64,000 bases of DNA from Rhodococcus yunnanensis NBRC 103083 (GCF_001895005.1 NZ_BCXH01000002.1:1-64000); one strand, 5' to 3'; counted from the first letter of the stretch, positions 20,228-30,800 are shown. The notes: generated from the sequence alone by a model not told the origin. Program-made: numbers and translations.

Positions 20228-20698
20228 CTACCGGCCGCGCAGCATTGCGGTTCCTGTTGCCCGGTCGTGCATTCCGCGGCCATCGTGGTCCGAGATCACG
20301 GCCGGGAAGATGAAGATCACGAAGAACGTACGTACCAGCGCGCGAACAAAGCCGACGCGGGCTGCAGCGTCGACGCGTGCGACCTGGATTCCGGCGACCA
20401 GCTGCCCCGGGGTGAACGAGAAGGCGCTCACGGAGCCGACGCCGACCACGAACCAGACGAGAAGGGTGAGCGTGGACAGCGACTGGTCGAGCGATGTGAG
20501 GCTGAGCACGAGCGCTCCGATCCCCATCGCCATCAACCAGTCGACGGTCAGGGCGGCGGCGCGACGACCGAGTCCGGCGATGGCGCCGGGTCCGTCCGAC
20601 GGCAATCCGAGCCGTTCGCCCGGAAATTTCTGCTCGGTCCCGTCGTCCCCGATTGCAGCGTGGGGACCGGACAACCAGGAACCTGTCATTCGTGCCAT
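20228..20698 (-). CDS. RDD-family membrane protein
   Basis: The 156-residue protein has the RDD arrangement: an Arg near the first helix (GLGRRAAALTVDWLMAMG) with the Asp inside it, then helices near 54-68, 76-97 and 118-136. It corresponds to Rv2219A, always beside glnA1 in relatives. The function is unknown; some RDD proteins are ion antiporters. Start codons at 20698 or three codons later are both possible. It is divergent from glnA1. Confidence 0.82.
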   Translation of the reverse strand: MARMTGSWLSGPHAAIGDDGTEQKFPGERLGLPSDGPGAIAGLGRRAAALTVDWLMAMGIGALVLSLTSLDQSLSTLTLLVWFVVGVGSVSAFSFTPGQLVAGIQVARVDAAARVGFVRALVRTFFVIFIFPAVISDHDGRGMHDRATGTAMLRGR

Positions 20699-20834
20699 GG
20701 GTACAAGGATAGGCGCCGACGTACCCGGCGAAGTAGGCCGTCACCGTAGTGTGTGCGGGAGAGCATCGCGTTTTCGTGCGCCCGGCGTGGAGAACGTGAC
20801 GTTGCTCGATCGATGTGTGCACAAAACACGACGT

Positions 20835-20850
20835 GTAACACGGGCGAAAC
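20835..20850 (+). promoter_or_regulatory. GlnR box upstream of glnA1
   Basis: GTAAC-ACGGGC-GAAAC fits the actinobacterial GlnR consensus (GTnAC, 6 nt, GAAAC) exactly. It lies 72 nt upstream of the glnA1 start. GlnR activates glnA under nitrogen limitation in related genera, so nitrogen control of this promoter is expected; the assignment is by sequence match only. Confidence 0.72.
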
Positions 20851-20921
20851 ACAGGCTTGACTAGCGGGCAACACCAAGTCCATAACGTGCTGGTCGACGA
20901 ACTCAACAAAGGAGTAACAGC

Positions 20922-22358
20922 GTGGCGTTCACCACGGCCGAAGAGGTCATCAAGTTCATCGCCGACGAAAATATCGAGTATGTGGATATCCGGTTCACGG
21001 ATCTTCCCGGTATTCAGCAGCACTTCTCGATTCCGGCCTCTGCCTTCACGCAGGATGTCTTCGAAGACGGCCTCGCTTTCGACGGCTCGTCCGTCCGCGG
21101 CTTCCAGTCGATCCACGAGTCGGACATGATGCTTCTGCCCGACGTGACGACCGCGCAGGTCGACCCGTTCCGCGCTGCGAAGACCCTCAACGTCAACTTC
21201 TTCGTCCACGACCCGTTCACGCGTGAGTCCTACAGCCGCGACCCCCGTAACGTGGCTCGCAAGGCCGAGGAATACCTGGTGTCCACCGGCATCGCCGACA
21301 CCGCGTTCTTCGGCGCCGAGGCAGAGTTCTACATCTTCGACTCGGTTCGCTACGACTCCGGCATCAACAGCGCGTTCTACGAGCTCGACTCGATCTCCGG
21401 CTCCTGGAACACCGGCAACGATGTCAACGCCGACGGCAGCCCGAACCTCGGTTACAAGGTTCGCCCCAAGGGCGGATACTTCCCCGTCGCACCGTACGAC
21501 CACTACGTGGACCTGCGCGACGAGATCTCCACCAACCTACAGAATGCGGGCTTCGAGCTCGAGCGTGGCCACCACGAGGTCGGCACCGGCGGACAGCAGG
21601 AGATCAACTACAAGTTCAACACGCTGCTCGCAGCGGCGGACGATCTGCAGCTGTTCAAGTACATCGTCAAGAACACCGCATGGAAGGCAGGCAAGTCCGC
21701 CACCTTCATGCCGAAGCCGCTGTTCGGCGACAACGGCTCGGGCATGCACGTCCACCAGTCGCTGTGGAAGGACGGCAAGCCGCTCTTCCACGACGAAGCC
21801 GGATACGCTGGGCTCTCGGACCTGGCTCGCCACTACATCGGCGGCATCCTGCACCACGCACCGTCGCTGTTGGCGTTCACCAACCCGACGGTCAACTCCT
21901 ACCACCGCCTGGTGCCGGGCTACGAGGCTCCTATCAACCTCGTCTACAGCCAGCGCAACCGTTCGGCCGCCGTCCGTATCCCGATCACGGGCAACAACCC
22001 CAAGGCCAAGCGCCTCGAGTTCCGCGCTCCGGACTCCTCGGGCAACCCGTACTTGAACTTCGCTGCTCAGATGATGGCGGGCTTGGACGGAATCAAGAAC
22101 AAGATCGAGCCGCAGGCACCGGTCGACAAGGATCTGTACGAGTTGCCGCCCGAGGAGGCGCGCAACATTCCTCAGGCTCCGACGTCGCTCGAGGCCGTGA
22201 TCGACCGCCTCGAGGCCGATCACGAGTACCTGACCGAGGGTGGCGTCTTCACCACCGACCTGATCGAGACCTGGATCTCGCTCAAGCGCGAGCAGGAAAT
22301 CGCTCCCGTCAACCTGCGCCCGCACCCGTACGAGTTCCAGCTCTACTACGACGTGTGA
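20922..22358 (+). CDS. glnA1: glutamine synthetase type I (main, adenylylated form)
   Basis: GlnA1 makes glutamine from glutamate, ammonia and ATP as a dodecamer. The GTG at 20922 is preceded by AAGGAG. The 478-residue protein has the latch segment [10 protein letters not shown], the metal/glutamate site EFYIFDS, the ATP-site segment [16 protein letters not shown], and the adenylylation tyrosine Tyr406 in [10 protein letters not shown], the same number as in M. tuberculosis GlnA1. GlnE, which modifies that tyrosine, is encoded 5.5 kb downstream. A GlnR box lies in the promoter and two hairpins follow the gene. Confidence 0.97.
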   Translation: MAFTTAEEVIKFIADENIEYVDIRFTDLPGIQQHFSIPASAFTQDVFEDGLAFDGSSVRGFQSIHESDMMLLPDVTTAQVDPFRAAKTLNVNFFVHDPFTRESYSRDPRNVARKAEEYLVSTGIADTAFFGAEAEFYIFDSVRYDSGINSAFYELDSISGSWNTGNDVNADGSPNLGYKVRPKGGYFPVAPYDHYVDLRDEISTNLQNAGFELERGHHEVGTGGQQEINYKFNTLLAAADDLQLFKYIVKNTAWKAGKSATFMPKPLFGDNGSGMHVHQSLWKDGKPLFHDEAGYAGLSDLARHYIGGILHHAPSLLAFTNPTVNSYHRLVPGYEAPINLVYSQRNRSAAVRIPITGNNPKAKRLEFRAPDSSGNPYLNFAAQMMAGLDGIKNKIEPQAPVDKDLYELPPEEARNIPQAPTSLEAVIDRLEADHEYLTEGGVFTTDLIETWISLKREQEIAPVNLRPHPYEFQLYYDV

Positions 22359-22387
22359 TCCTCACACCGGCCTGACCTGCGGCAGAA

Positions 22388-22402
22388 GGGGCGAGACGCC
22401 CC
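22388..22402 (+). terminator. short hairpin after glnA1
   Basis: GGGGCG (22388-22393) pairs with CGCCCC (22397-22402) around AGA; beyond an A-A mismatch the stem continues with CAGA/TCTG. It lies 30 nt after the glnA1 stop. Confidence 0.6.
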
Positions 22403-22436
22403 ATCTGTCCGCGGTCGGTTCGCAGCAGCTTTTGAG

Positions 22437-22486
22437 CGAGTCCACCCGAGCAGCGGTCACCACGACCTGCAGCTCGGGTGGACTCG
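22437..22486. terminator. long hairpin between convergent glnA1 and the cyclase gene
   Basis: A perfect 15-bp stem (22437-22451 with 22472-22486, arm CGAGTCCACCCGAGC) has a 20-nt loop. It lies 14 nt before the stop of the leftward cyclase gene and can serve both directions. Confidence 0.75.
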
Positions 22487-22499
22487 TCTGCGTCGGCGC

Positions 22500-23993
22500 T
22501 CAGCCGGGTCGACGGCGATGCCGGACGTTACCCAACCGGACCAGAGCTCGCACGATGCCGGGAGTGCGGCGGGCAGCGGTGAGCAGTGCGTGATCGACCG
22601 CCGACAGACGTGGGCGTGGTCGGGCCCGCGGTACATCGTCGACACCGCCGACATCGTCGCCGAGCGCGAACAGTGGCCATCGCCCAGGAACACCCTTGAG
22701 TTCGCGTGTTCCACTGTCGGACAACGTAATTCCGGATCCGGTGGTCAAGTCCCGAACTGCTCGCGAGAGCAGGATCTGACCCGGTCCTGCTGCGGCGCCG
22801 ATCCGTGCCCCGGCGTGCACCGTCATCCCGGTGAGGTCGGGTCCGCTGCGCTGAACCTCGCCGCTGTGCACGCCCATCCGGATATCGACACCGAGGGACT
22901 GTGTCTGTGCGCGGATCTCACGAGCGCACCGCACCGCCGCGAGAGCGCTGTCGAACACACTGAAGGTCCCGTCACCTGCAACTGTCAGCACCCGGCCCCC
23001 TGCGTACTCCACCGCGGCTCGAACCTGACGCTCGTGCGTCGCACGCAGCTCTTGGTACGCGAAGTCCCCGAGTCTGAACAGCGTCTCCGTCGATCCGACC
23101 AGATCGGTGAACAGGACCGAGGCGAAGAAGCGGTCTGCAGCCGGTGGTCGGTGGTCGCCCGTCGTCAGCTCTTCGACGTGGTCGAGGATCGGCACCCACG
23201 ATTCCCCGAGCGAGGCACCGGGTGGCGCGGCGGGAAGCAGATGAAATCTGCCGTTCGGGATCATGTCGGCCACGTGCTCGGCTGCACCGCGAGATACCGG
23301 ACTCCGCTGCACCAGCAGGACGCGGGCCGGACATCGAATGGCAGGCAGCGCTTTCGAGTAGTCGAGACGCATGACGTTCTCGAGATGTTCCTGCGCGGTT
23401 GCCGGTGTGGCCGAACATCGTTCCATCATGGCCATCACCCGCCGATTGACCGGCGTATCGACCGTGGGATCCCACAACGGCACACCCTCACCCGAACCCC
23501 AGTGCCGGTACACGGACCGCCACCCGGCCACGAACTGCTCGAGATGCTCGGAGTCCCACCCGGGCGGCGGCTGTCCGTCGTCGGCGATCAGCCGGTCCGC
23601 GAACGGCTGGATCAGGACCAACCCGGCCACGCGGTCGGGTGACCGGGCTGCGACCAGGGAAACCGGCCCTGCCGTGCTCGCGACCCCGACGATCGTTGCC
23701 CTCTGCATCCCGACGGCGTCCATGACAGCGATGACGTCGTCGGCCTGTTCTTCGATAGTGGGTAGGTGATCGACGGGATCGGACAATCCGATTCCACGGC
23801 GCTGAAAGAACACGGTCCGGGCGAAGTTGGTGCCTCGCTCCATCAGGTAGTGCAGCTGGGGGTCGGTCCACATCAGGTCGAGATGCATGTTGATTTCGAA
23901 GAACCACACCACGTCGGCGTCGCCGTCGCCCACCAGCTGAAACGCCAGCGCATCGCCGTCGCGTTGGACATATCGGGTGACCGGCGGGTCCAT
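22500..23993 (-). CDS. alpha/beta-hydrolase - class III nucleotidyl cyclase fusion
   Basis: From the ATG at 23993 the protein has 497 residues; the frame is open to 24164, so an earlier start is possible, and neither has a clear ribosome-binding site. Residues 1-270 are an alpha/beta-hydrolase-like domain. The nucleophile elbow reads VASTA, keeping a serine (about 106) but losing both flanking glycines. Residues 290-470 are a class III cyclase domain: metal aspartates in VLFTDLVGST and LTVAGDG, and VHAGAR where classical cyclases have the Asn-x3-Arg motif (His replaces Asn). Such fusions are frequent in Mycobacteriales; product and ligand are unknown. It is divergent from the ABC transporter operon. 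Confidence 0.82.
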   Translation of the reverse strand: MDPPVTRYVQRDGDALAFQLVGDGDADVVWFFEINMHLDLMWTDPQLHYLMERGTNFARTVFFQRRGIGLSDPVDHLPTIEEQADDVIAVMDAVGMQRATIVGVASTAGPVSLVAARSPDRVAGLVLIQPFADRLIADDGQPPPGWDSEHLEQFVAGWRSVYRHWGSGEGVPLWDPTVDTPVNRRVMAMMERCSATPATAQEHLENVMRLDYSKALPAIRCPARVLLVQRSPVSRGAAEHVADMIPNGRFHLLPAAPPGASLGESWVPILDHVEELTTGDHRPPAADRFFASVLFTDLVGSTETLFRLGDFAYQELRATHERQVRAAVEYAGGRVLTVAGDGTFSVFDSALAAVRCAREIRAQTQSLGVDIRMGVHSGEVQRSGPDLTGMTVHAGARIGAAAGPGQILLSRAVRDLTTGSGITLSDSGTRELKGVPGRWPLFALGDDVGGVDDVPRARPRPRLSAVDHALLTAARRTPGIVRALVRLGNVRHRRRPG

Positions 23994-24187
23994 GTCTTCA
24001 GCGTAAGCGCCGACGGCCGTCCATGTGCGACGAGTGCGGTCGGCGACAGCCGGTTTCGGTGTACGCGAGGTAACAACTTCCCCAAAGAAGGTTTGCGATT
24101 GCATCGACACGGTCATTCTCGTTCGGGAACAGCGAGTGACCTCGCCGTCTGAGTGTCGGTACACGGAAAGAGGGTGGGTTACTTCGC

Positions 24188-24838
24188 ATGGATGCGCTCT
24201 GGAACTTCGTCTCGGGTAGACGCCAGCAGTTGCTCACCGATTCGTACCTGCACGTTTCCGCGGTCGTGCAGTCCATTCTGATCGCCACCGTGGTTGCAGT
24301 TCTCGTCGGTATAGCGGTGTACCGCTCCCCCGCCGGATCGGCTGTCGCCACGGCTCTGGCCAGCACCATCCTGACAATCCCCTCGTTCGCCCTGTTGGGA
24401 CTGTTGATTCCCATTCTCGGCCTCGGTGTGGCTCCGACCATCACGGCGCTGGTGCTGTACGCACTGCTGCCGATCGTCAGGAACACGATCATCGGTTTGG
24501 CTTCGGTCGATCCCGCGGTCACCGATGCCGCCCGCGGCGTCGGCCTCAATCGCCTGCGCATCCTCGCCAGAATCGAGATTCCGCTGGCGTGGCCGTCGAT
24601 TCTGGCAGGCATGCGCGTCAGTACGCAGATGATCTTCGGAATTCTTGCGATCGCCGCGTACGCGAAAGGTCCGGGTCTGGGCAACCTGATCTTCTCCGGT
24701 CTCTCCCGCGTCGGAAGTCCCAATGCAGTGCCGCAGGCGCTTGTCGGCACCGTCCTGATCGTAGTTCTGGCCTTGATCGTCGACGGCATCCTCGTCCTTG
24801 TCGGTCGTCTCACAACCTCGAGGGGTATTCGTGACTGA
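24188..24838 (+). CDS. glycine betaine/choline-type ABC transporter permease (first)
   Basis: The 216-residue permease has five or six helices and the binding-protein-dependent permease loop (AARGVGLNRLRILARIEIPLAWPSILAG, quoted in two parts: residues about 117-136 then the rest) that contacts the ATPase. It belongs to the OpuC/ProW group importing quaternary ammonium osmolytes. It is the first gene of a four-gene operon (permease, ATPase, permease, binding protein); its stop overlaps the next start. Exact substrate cannot be read from sequence. Confidence 0.87.
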   Translation: MDALWNFVSGRRQQLLTDSYLHVSAVVQSILIATVVAVLVGIAVYRSPAGSAVATALASTILTIPSFALLGLLIPILGLGVAPTITALVLYALLPIVRNTIIGLASVDPAVTDAARGVGLNRLRILARIEIPLAWPSILAGMRVSTQMIFGILAIAAYAKGPGLGNLIFSGLSRVGSPNAVPQALVGTVLIVVLALIVDGILVLVGRLTTSRGIRD

Positions 24839-26036
24839 AGTAGCAGGCAACCAGCATGTCTCCGGAGTCGACATCGTTCTCGATTCGGTCAGCAAGCGTT
24901 ATCCGGGGCAGAAGGACGCGGCCGTGGACAACGTGTCGCTGACCGTGCCCGCAGGCGAAACCGTCGTGTTCGTCGGCCCATCGGGCTGCGGGAAGACGAC
25001 GACGATGCGCATGATCAATCGTCTGATCGAGCCGTCGTCGGGCAAGATCACCATCGACGGCAAGGATGCGCTGTCCATCGACCCCGACGAACTGCGACGT
25101 GGAATCGGTTACTCGATTCAACAGGCAGGGTTGTTTCCGCACCTCACGATCGCCAAGAACGTCGGCACGGTCCCTGGTCTGATCGGCTGGGACAAGAAGC
25201 GAATTTCGGACCGTACCGACGAGATGCTCGACTTGGTCGGTCTCGATCCGGACACCTACCGAAATCGATACCCACGTCAGCTCTCGGGTGGTCAACAGCA
25301 ACGTGTCGGGGTGGCGCGGGCGCTGGCGGCCGATCCCCCGGTCCTGTTGATGGACGAGCCGTTCGGCGCGGTCGACCCGATCACGCGCGGTCTGCTGCAG
25401 GACGAGCTGATGAGGCTGCAGTCCGAACTGGGCAAGACGATCGTGTTCGTGACCCATGATTTCAACGAGGCCGTGAAGTTGGGTGACCGTATCGCTGTGC
25501 TCGGCAATCAGTCGTCGATCATGCAGTACGACACTCCCGAGGCAATACTGGCCAATCCTGCGAACGACATGGTCGCCGGATTCGTCGGCGCCGACGCCTC
25601 ACTCAAGCAACTGACGCTCACCCGCATCAAGGACGTGCGCCTACTGCCGTGCCCGACGGCGAAGGAAAGCGACCCGGTCGACGAGATCCGCACCAAGATC
25701 AACTCGCGCAAGTGGCAGTGGGGCCTGATTCTCGACGACCGGAACCGCCCGCTGCGGTGGGTGTCGCCGGCGCACCTGGCCACCGCGTCGTCGCTACGCG
25801 GAGTCGGAATGCCCATCGGCGAGGTCGTCTCCATCCAGTCGACACTGCAGGACGCGCTGGAAGCGCTTCTCGCCGAGAGCACCGCGTCGACCGTCGTGAC
25901 CGGCAAGCGCGGTGAATACGTCGGGCTGATCTCGATCGACACGCTGGTCGGTCACCTCCAGAAGATGCGGGAAGCCCACGAGCACGACCACGACGAGGAC
26001 GAGGACGACATCGTCGCCGACGGGGCGCGGGCATGA
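24831..26036 (+). CDS. osmoprotectant-type ABC transporter ATP-binding protein with CBS domain
   Basis: The GTG at 24831, with AGGGGT just upstream, overlaps the previous stop. The 401-residue ATPase has Walker A GPSGCGKTTT, the signature LSGGQQQRVGVARAL, Walker B VLLMDEPFGAVD, and the switch His in VTHDFNEA. Residues about 255-380 form a CBS-like regulatory region (VTGKRGEYVGLISIDTLVGHL), which in OpuA-type transporters senses ionic strength. The tail EHDHDEDEDD is unusually His/Asp-rich and could bind metal. Codon overlap with the next permease (ATGA) indicates coupling. Confidence 0.9.
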   Translation: MTEVAGNQHVSGVDIVLDSVSKRYPGQKDAAVDNVSLTVPAGETVVFVGPSGCGKTTTMRMINRLIEPSSGKITIDGKDALSIDPDELRRGIGYSIQQAGLFPHLTIAKNVGTVPGLIGWDKKRISDRTDEMLDLVGLDPDTYRNRYPRQLSGGQQQRVGVARALAADPPVLLMDEPFGAVDPITRGLLQDELMRLQSELGKTIVFVTHDFNEAVKLGDRIAVLGNQSSIMQYDTPEAILANPANDMVAGFVGADASLKQLTLTRIKDVRLLPCPTAKESDPVDEIRTKINSRKWQWGLILDDRNRPLRWVSPAHLATASSLRGVGMPIGEVVSIQSTLQDALEALLAESTASTVVTGKRGEYVGLISIDTLVGHLQKMREAHEHDHDEDEDDIVADGARA

Positions 26037-26845
26037 CAGCGCAGATGGACAGACCAGAGGCGCCCGAGATGGAGGCTCCACCCGACGAGGGGGCATCCGA
26101 GCGCAGCGCGGTACGGCGGGCCGAACGGATGCGGTTGCTGGTCCAGCCGGCGATCGTGCTCGTACTCGTTGTCGGGGTACTGGTGTGGGCCTTCAGCCGG
26201 GAACTGACGGCCACCCAGCAGGGCAGCATCAGTATCAGCAACATCGCAACGCTCACCTGGCAACACATCCTGCTGACCGCTGCGGTCGTCGTCATCGTCG
26301 TCATCGTGGCGGTGCCTCTCGGCACTCTGCTCACGCGTCCCGGTTACACGAAGCTGGCACCGTTCTTCGTGGGAATCGCGAACATAGGTGCTGCTGCACC
26401 CGCGATCGGGTTGCTGGTTCTGTTCTACCTGGCGACGCGTCAGACCGGGTTCTGGATCGGCGTACTTCCGATCGCGTTCTATTCGCTTCTTCCGGTGTTG
26501 CGCAACACGATTCTGGGTTACCAGGAAGTCGATCGAATGTTGATCGACGCCGGCCGCGGCCAGGGCATGTCGTCGATGACGGTACTGCGCAAAGTGGAAT
26601 TTCCGATGGCGGTGCCCTACATCCTCGCCGGACTACGGACCTCGCTGGTACTTGCCGTGGGAACCGCGACACTGTGCTTCCTCGTCAGCGCGGGCGGTCT
26701 CGGCATCCTCATCGACACCGGATACAAGCTGCGCGACAACGTCACCCTGGTCGTCGGGGCAGTGCTTGCCGTCTCGCTCGCCCTGTTCATCGATTGGCTC
26801 GGCGCTCTGGCCGAACAGTTCCTAGGACCCAAAGGATTGCGATGA
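26033..26845 (+). CDS. glycine betaine/choline-type ABC transporter permease (second)
   Basis: The 270-residue permease has an acidic cytoplasmic leader of about 35 residues, then helices from about 37 onward and the EAA-type loop (AGRGQGMSSMTVLRKVEFPM). It pairs with the first permease as a heterodimer. ATGA overlaps join it to the ATPase upstream and the binding protein downstream. Confidence 0.87.
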   Translation: MTAQMDRPEAPEMEAPPDEGASERSAVRRAERMRLLVQPAIVLVLVVGVLVWAFSRELTATQQGSISISNIATLTWQHILLTAAVVVIVVIVAVPLGTLLTRPGYTKLAPFFVGIANIGAAAPAIGLLVLFYLATRQTGFWIGVLPIAFYSLLPVLRNTILGYQEVDRMLIDAGRGQGMSSMTVLRKVEFPMAVPYILAGLRTSLVLAVGTATLCFLVSAGGLGILIDTGYKLRDNVTLVVGAVLAVSLALFIDWLGALAEQFLGPKGLR

Positions 26846-27819
26846 AGTCGCCGAAGAAGGGCATCCTCGCGGTTGTCGCAGCGTGCGCCCTGGTCGCCGG
26901 GTGCGGCCTCGAATCCGGTGGCGCAGTACCGCTTGCCGTGGGTCCGGCGAGCATTCAGCCCGTGGACGATCTCGACGGGGTGAAGATCACGGTGGGGTCC
27001 AAGGACTTCACCGAACAGATCACGCTGGGATACATCATCGAGTTCGCACTGTCGGCAGCAGGAGCCGACGTCCGCGATCTGACGAACATCCAGGGATCCA
27101 ACAGCACTCGTGACGCCCAACTCGACGGGCAGATCGACGTCACCTACGAGTACACCGGCACCGGGTGGATCAATTACCTGGGCAACCAGACTCCGCTTCC
27201 CGATCCCACCGAACAGTTCGAGGCGGTACGCGATGCCGACCTCGCCGCGAACGACATGGTGTGGGTCGATCCAGCGCCGATGAACAACACCTACGCGCTC
27301 GCGATGAACAAGCAGACAGCCGAGCAGACCGGCGTGAAGACGTTGTCGGACTACGCCCGTCTCGTGCAGACCGACCCGTCGGCAGCGACCACATGCGTCG
27401 AAACCGAATTCAACGTGCGGCAGGACGGTTACCCCGGAATGGCCGCGAAATACGAGTTCGATCCGAATCTCGCGCCGCGTCAAATTCTGCAGACGGGCAT
27501 CATCTACCAGGCAACGGCGGATGGAACACAGTGCAAGTTCGGCGAGGTCTTCACCACGGACGGTCGGATCATCGCCCTGGATCTCGTTCTGCTCGAAGAC
27601 GATCGGGCATTCTTTCCGAAGTACAACCCGGCTCTGGTGATGAAGAAGGACTTCGCCGACGCGCATCCACAGGTCGCCGAGGTGATGGCACCGATCTCCG
27701 CAATGTTGACCGACACCGTCATGACCGAACTCAACCGCCAGGTCGACGTGGAGGGCAAGGAGCCCGCCGACGTCGCCCGGGATTGGTTGGTCGCCGAAGG
27801 TTTCGTCACAGCGCAGTAG
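26842..27819 (+). CDS. glycine betaine/choline-type substrate-binding lipoprotein
   Basis: The 325-residue protein starts at the ATG overlapping the permease stop. A lipoprotein signal ends LVAGC (Cys20). The mature part is an OpuC/ProX-type binding protein: VKITVGSKDFTEQITLGYI at the start and a repeated domain pattern with VTYEYTGTGWINYLG, which includes aromatic residues able to cage a quaternary amine. It is anchored outside the membrane and delivers substrate to the two permeases. It converges on glnE. Confidence 0.89.
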   Translation: MKSPKKGILAVVAACALVAGCGLESGGAVPLAVGPASIQPVDDLDGVKITVGSKDFTEQITLGYIIEFALSAAGADVRDLTNIQGSNSTRDAQLDGQIDVTYEYTGTGWINYLGNQTPLPDPTEQFEAVRDADLAANDMVWVDPAPMNNTYALAMNKQTAEQTGVKTLSDYARLVQTDPSAATTCVETEFNVRQDGYPGMAAKYEFDPNLAPRQILQTGIIYQATADGTQCKFGEVFTTDGRIIALDLVLLEDDRAFFPKYNPALVMKKDFADAHPQVAEVMAPISAMLTDTVMTELNRQVDVEGKEPADVARDWLVAEGFVTAQ

Positions 27820-27856
27820 GTGTCACGGCGCAGCAACAGCGGTCCAGCGGTGACGC

Positions 27857-30800
27857 TCAGGCCCCGAAGGTTCTCTCCACCACTGCCTTTGCCCGACGGG
27901 TGACACGCAGGTAGTTGTCGAGGAACTCCCCCGCGTCCCCGTTCTCCCATCCCGCCACCTTGGCGACGGCGGAGAGGACGTGGCCGGGCCGGGGAAGTTG
28001 ATCGGTGGGCTTGCCCCGAACCAGGACCAGTGCGTTGCGTGCTTTCGTCGCCAGGATCCATGCCTCACGAAGCAACTCGACGTCCGTCTGGCTCATCAAC
28101 TCGGCGGCACCGATCGCGTCGAGACTCTGCAGCGTCGACGTATTGTGCAGCGACGGTACGTCGTGGGCGTGCCGAAGCTGGATGAGCTGCACGGTCCATT
28201 CGATATCGGCGAGGCCGCCTCTTCCGAGCTTGGTGTGTGTGGCGGGGTCTGCGCCCTTGGGAAGCCGCTCGGAGTCGATGCGTGCCTTGATGCGGCGAAT
28301 CTCGCGGACAGCGTCCTGCGAGACGCCGCCTGCCGGATACCGCACCTTGTCGGCCATGAGCAGAAATTCGATTCCCAGATCGTGGTCGCCCGCAACCTGG
28401 TGAGCACGTAGGAGTGCCTGCACTTCCCACGCCTGTGCCCACTGTGCGTAGTACGCCTCGTAGGACGCGAGCGTACGTACGACGGGACCGTTCCGGCCTT
28501 CTGGCCGCAGTCCGGTGTCCACTTCGAGAGGCGGATCGGTACTGGGCGCGCCGAGCAGCTTCCTGACGCGATCGGCAATTCCGTTGGCCCACTTGACAGC
28601 AACACTGTCGTCGGAACCACCCGTCGCCTTGCACACGAACAGGACGTCGGCGTCGCTGCCGTATCCGAGTTCACCGCCGCCGAGGCGGCCCATGCCGATC
28701 ACGGCGAGTGTCGCCGGGGCCGGCTCTCCGCGTTCGGCTTCGCTTGCCCTGATCGCGGCTGCGAGAGCTGCGTTGATGACCGCTGCCCACACCGACGACA
28801 GCGCACGACACACCTGAGGCACGTCGAGCATGCCGAGGATGTCGGCCGACGCCACCCGCGCGAGTTCGTGGCGACGCAGCGCACGTGCGGCATTGATCGC
28901 ACGGGCCGGGTCGTCGTAGCGACCGGACGAGGACAGGATCGCGCGATACGTTTCTTCCGGTTCCGCATCCAGCAGTCTCGGCCCGGTGGGTCCGTCGACG
29001 AAGAGCCGGATGACCTCGGGCGCTTTGATGAGCAGATCGGGCACGTACGCGGACGAACCGAGAACGATCATCAGGCGCTGCGCGACGGCACCTTCGTCGC
29101 GGAGCATGCGCAGGAACCAGGTCTGGTCGACGGTGGCCTCGCACAGCCTGCGGTAGTTCAGCAGTCCAGCGTCGGGATCCGGTGTGTCGGCCAACCATTC
29201 GAGCAGGGTCGGCAGCAGCACTGCCTGAATCTGTCCGCGTCGTGCGCCGCCGCCGACGAGCGCACGCAGATGACCGAGTGCATTCTCGGGCGTGGCGTAA
29301 CCGAGCGCTGCGAGCTGACGGATGGCGGCATCGGGTGTCAACCGGACGGTGTCCGAGTCGAACCTCACGACCGAATCGAGGAGTGGACGGTAGAACAGCT
29401 TGGCGTGCAGACGTCTGATGCGCTGCGCGTTCCGCTTGATCTCTGCGTTCAGCACACCGAGCGAATCGCGGTTTCCGTCGGGACGCATGTGTGCAGCCCT
29501 GGCGAGCCACCGCAGCGCTTCCTCGTCGTCGGGTGGAGGAAGGGTGTGGGTGCGTTTCATCCGCTGCAACTGCAGACGGTGCTCGATGAGCCGAAGGAAC
29601 TCGTACGACGCGGTCAGATTCGCTGCGTCGTCGCGGCCGATGTACCCACCGTCCGTCAACGCCGACAACGCGTCGACGGTGCCGAGCACGCGCAACGACT
29701 CGTCGGTACGCCCGTGAACGAGCTGGAGAAGCTGGACGGCGAACTCGACGTCGCGCAGACTGCCGCGGCCGAGCTTGATCTCACGCTCGCGCAGCTCCGG
29801 CGGAACCATCTCCTCGACGCGCCTGCGCATAGCGCGTACCTCGGGCACGAAGTCCTCGCGCTGCGACGCCAACCACACCATGGGGTTGAGGGCGGCGACG
29901 TAGGCGTGGCCGAGTTCGAGATCACCCGTCATCGGGCGAGCTTTGAGGAGTGCCTGGAACTCCCAGGTCTTGGCCCACCGCTTGTAGTAGGCGATGTGCG
30001 AGTCGAGGGTGCGCACCAGTTCTCCGCGCTTGCCTTCGGGGCGAAGTGCGGCGTCGACTTCGAAGAACGCCGAGGATCCGATGCGCATCATCTCGCCTGC
30101 GATGCGGCTGGCGACCGCGTCGGCCGGCTCGGCGACGAACACGACGTCGACATCGGAGACGTAGTTCAGCTCACGCGCACCGCATTTGCCCATGGCGATC
30201 ACGGCTATGCGGGACGGGCACGGCTTGTCGGGGCAGACCGTGGCGACAGCAACGGCGAGGGCCGCGGTGAGTGCGGCGTCCGCCATGTCGGAGAGCTGGG
30301 TTCCCACCAGCTGATAGGGCAACACGGGCTCGTTCTCGACGGTGGCCGCCAGATCGGCCGCGGCCAGAACCATCACCTGATCGCGATACGTTTTCCTCAG
30401 CGCGACAACGGCTTCCGGTCCGATGATGCCCGCCCTGTACAGGTCGGGGGCCGCATGTTCACCGGTTTCCTGGACAGCGTCCACAGCTGCGAGGAGTTGC
30501 CGGGTGAGCTGGTCCTTGCTGGGCAACTCGATCTTCGCGTTGGCGCCGCTCGATTTTCCCTCGGGAGTGAGCAGCAGGCGCCAGGACTCGGAATCCGACA
30601 CCAGGTGATCGGCAAGTGCGCTGGACGCCCCGGTCAGCCCGAACAGACGGCCTCGAAAACCCTTGTCCGCGCGCAGCGCCGCATCGACGTCCGCAAACTG
30701 CTCACCCAGCGCATGGGACAGCCGCACGACCGTCCGCAACGCCAGATCCGCATTGGCGGCACGCGAGAGCGACCACAGGAGTTCGAGACTGTCCTCGTCT

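Noticed and set aside
23994..24164. N-terminal extension of the cyclase protein
   Set aside because: Open but without a ribosome-binding site or recognised domain; kept only as an alternative start in the gene entry.
27820..27856. Terminator between the binding-protein gene and glnE
   Set aside because: Only a 5-bp GTCAC/GTGAC pairing is visible, too weak to call.
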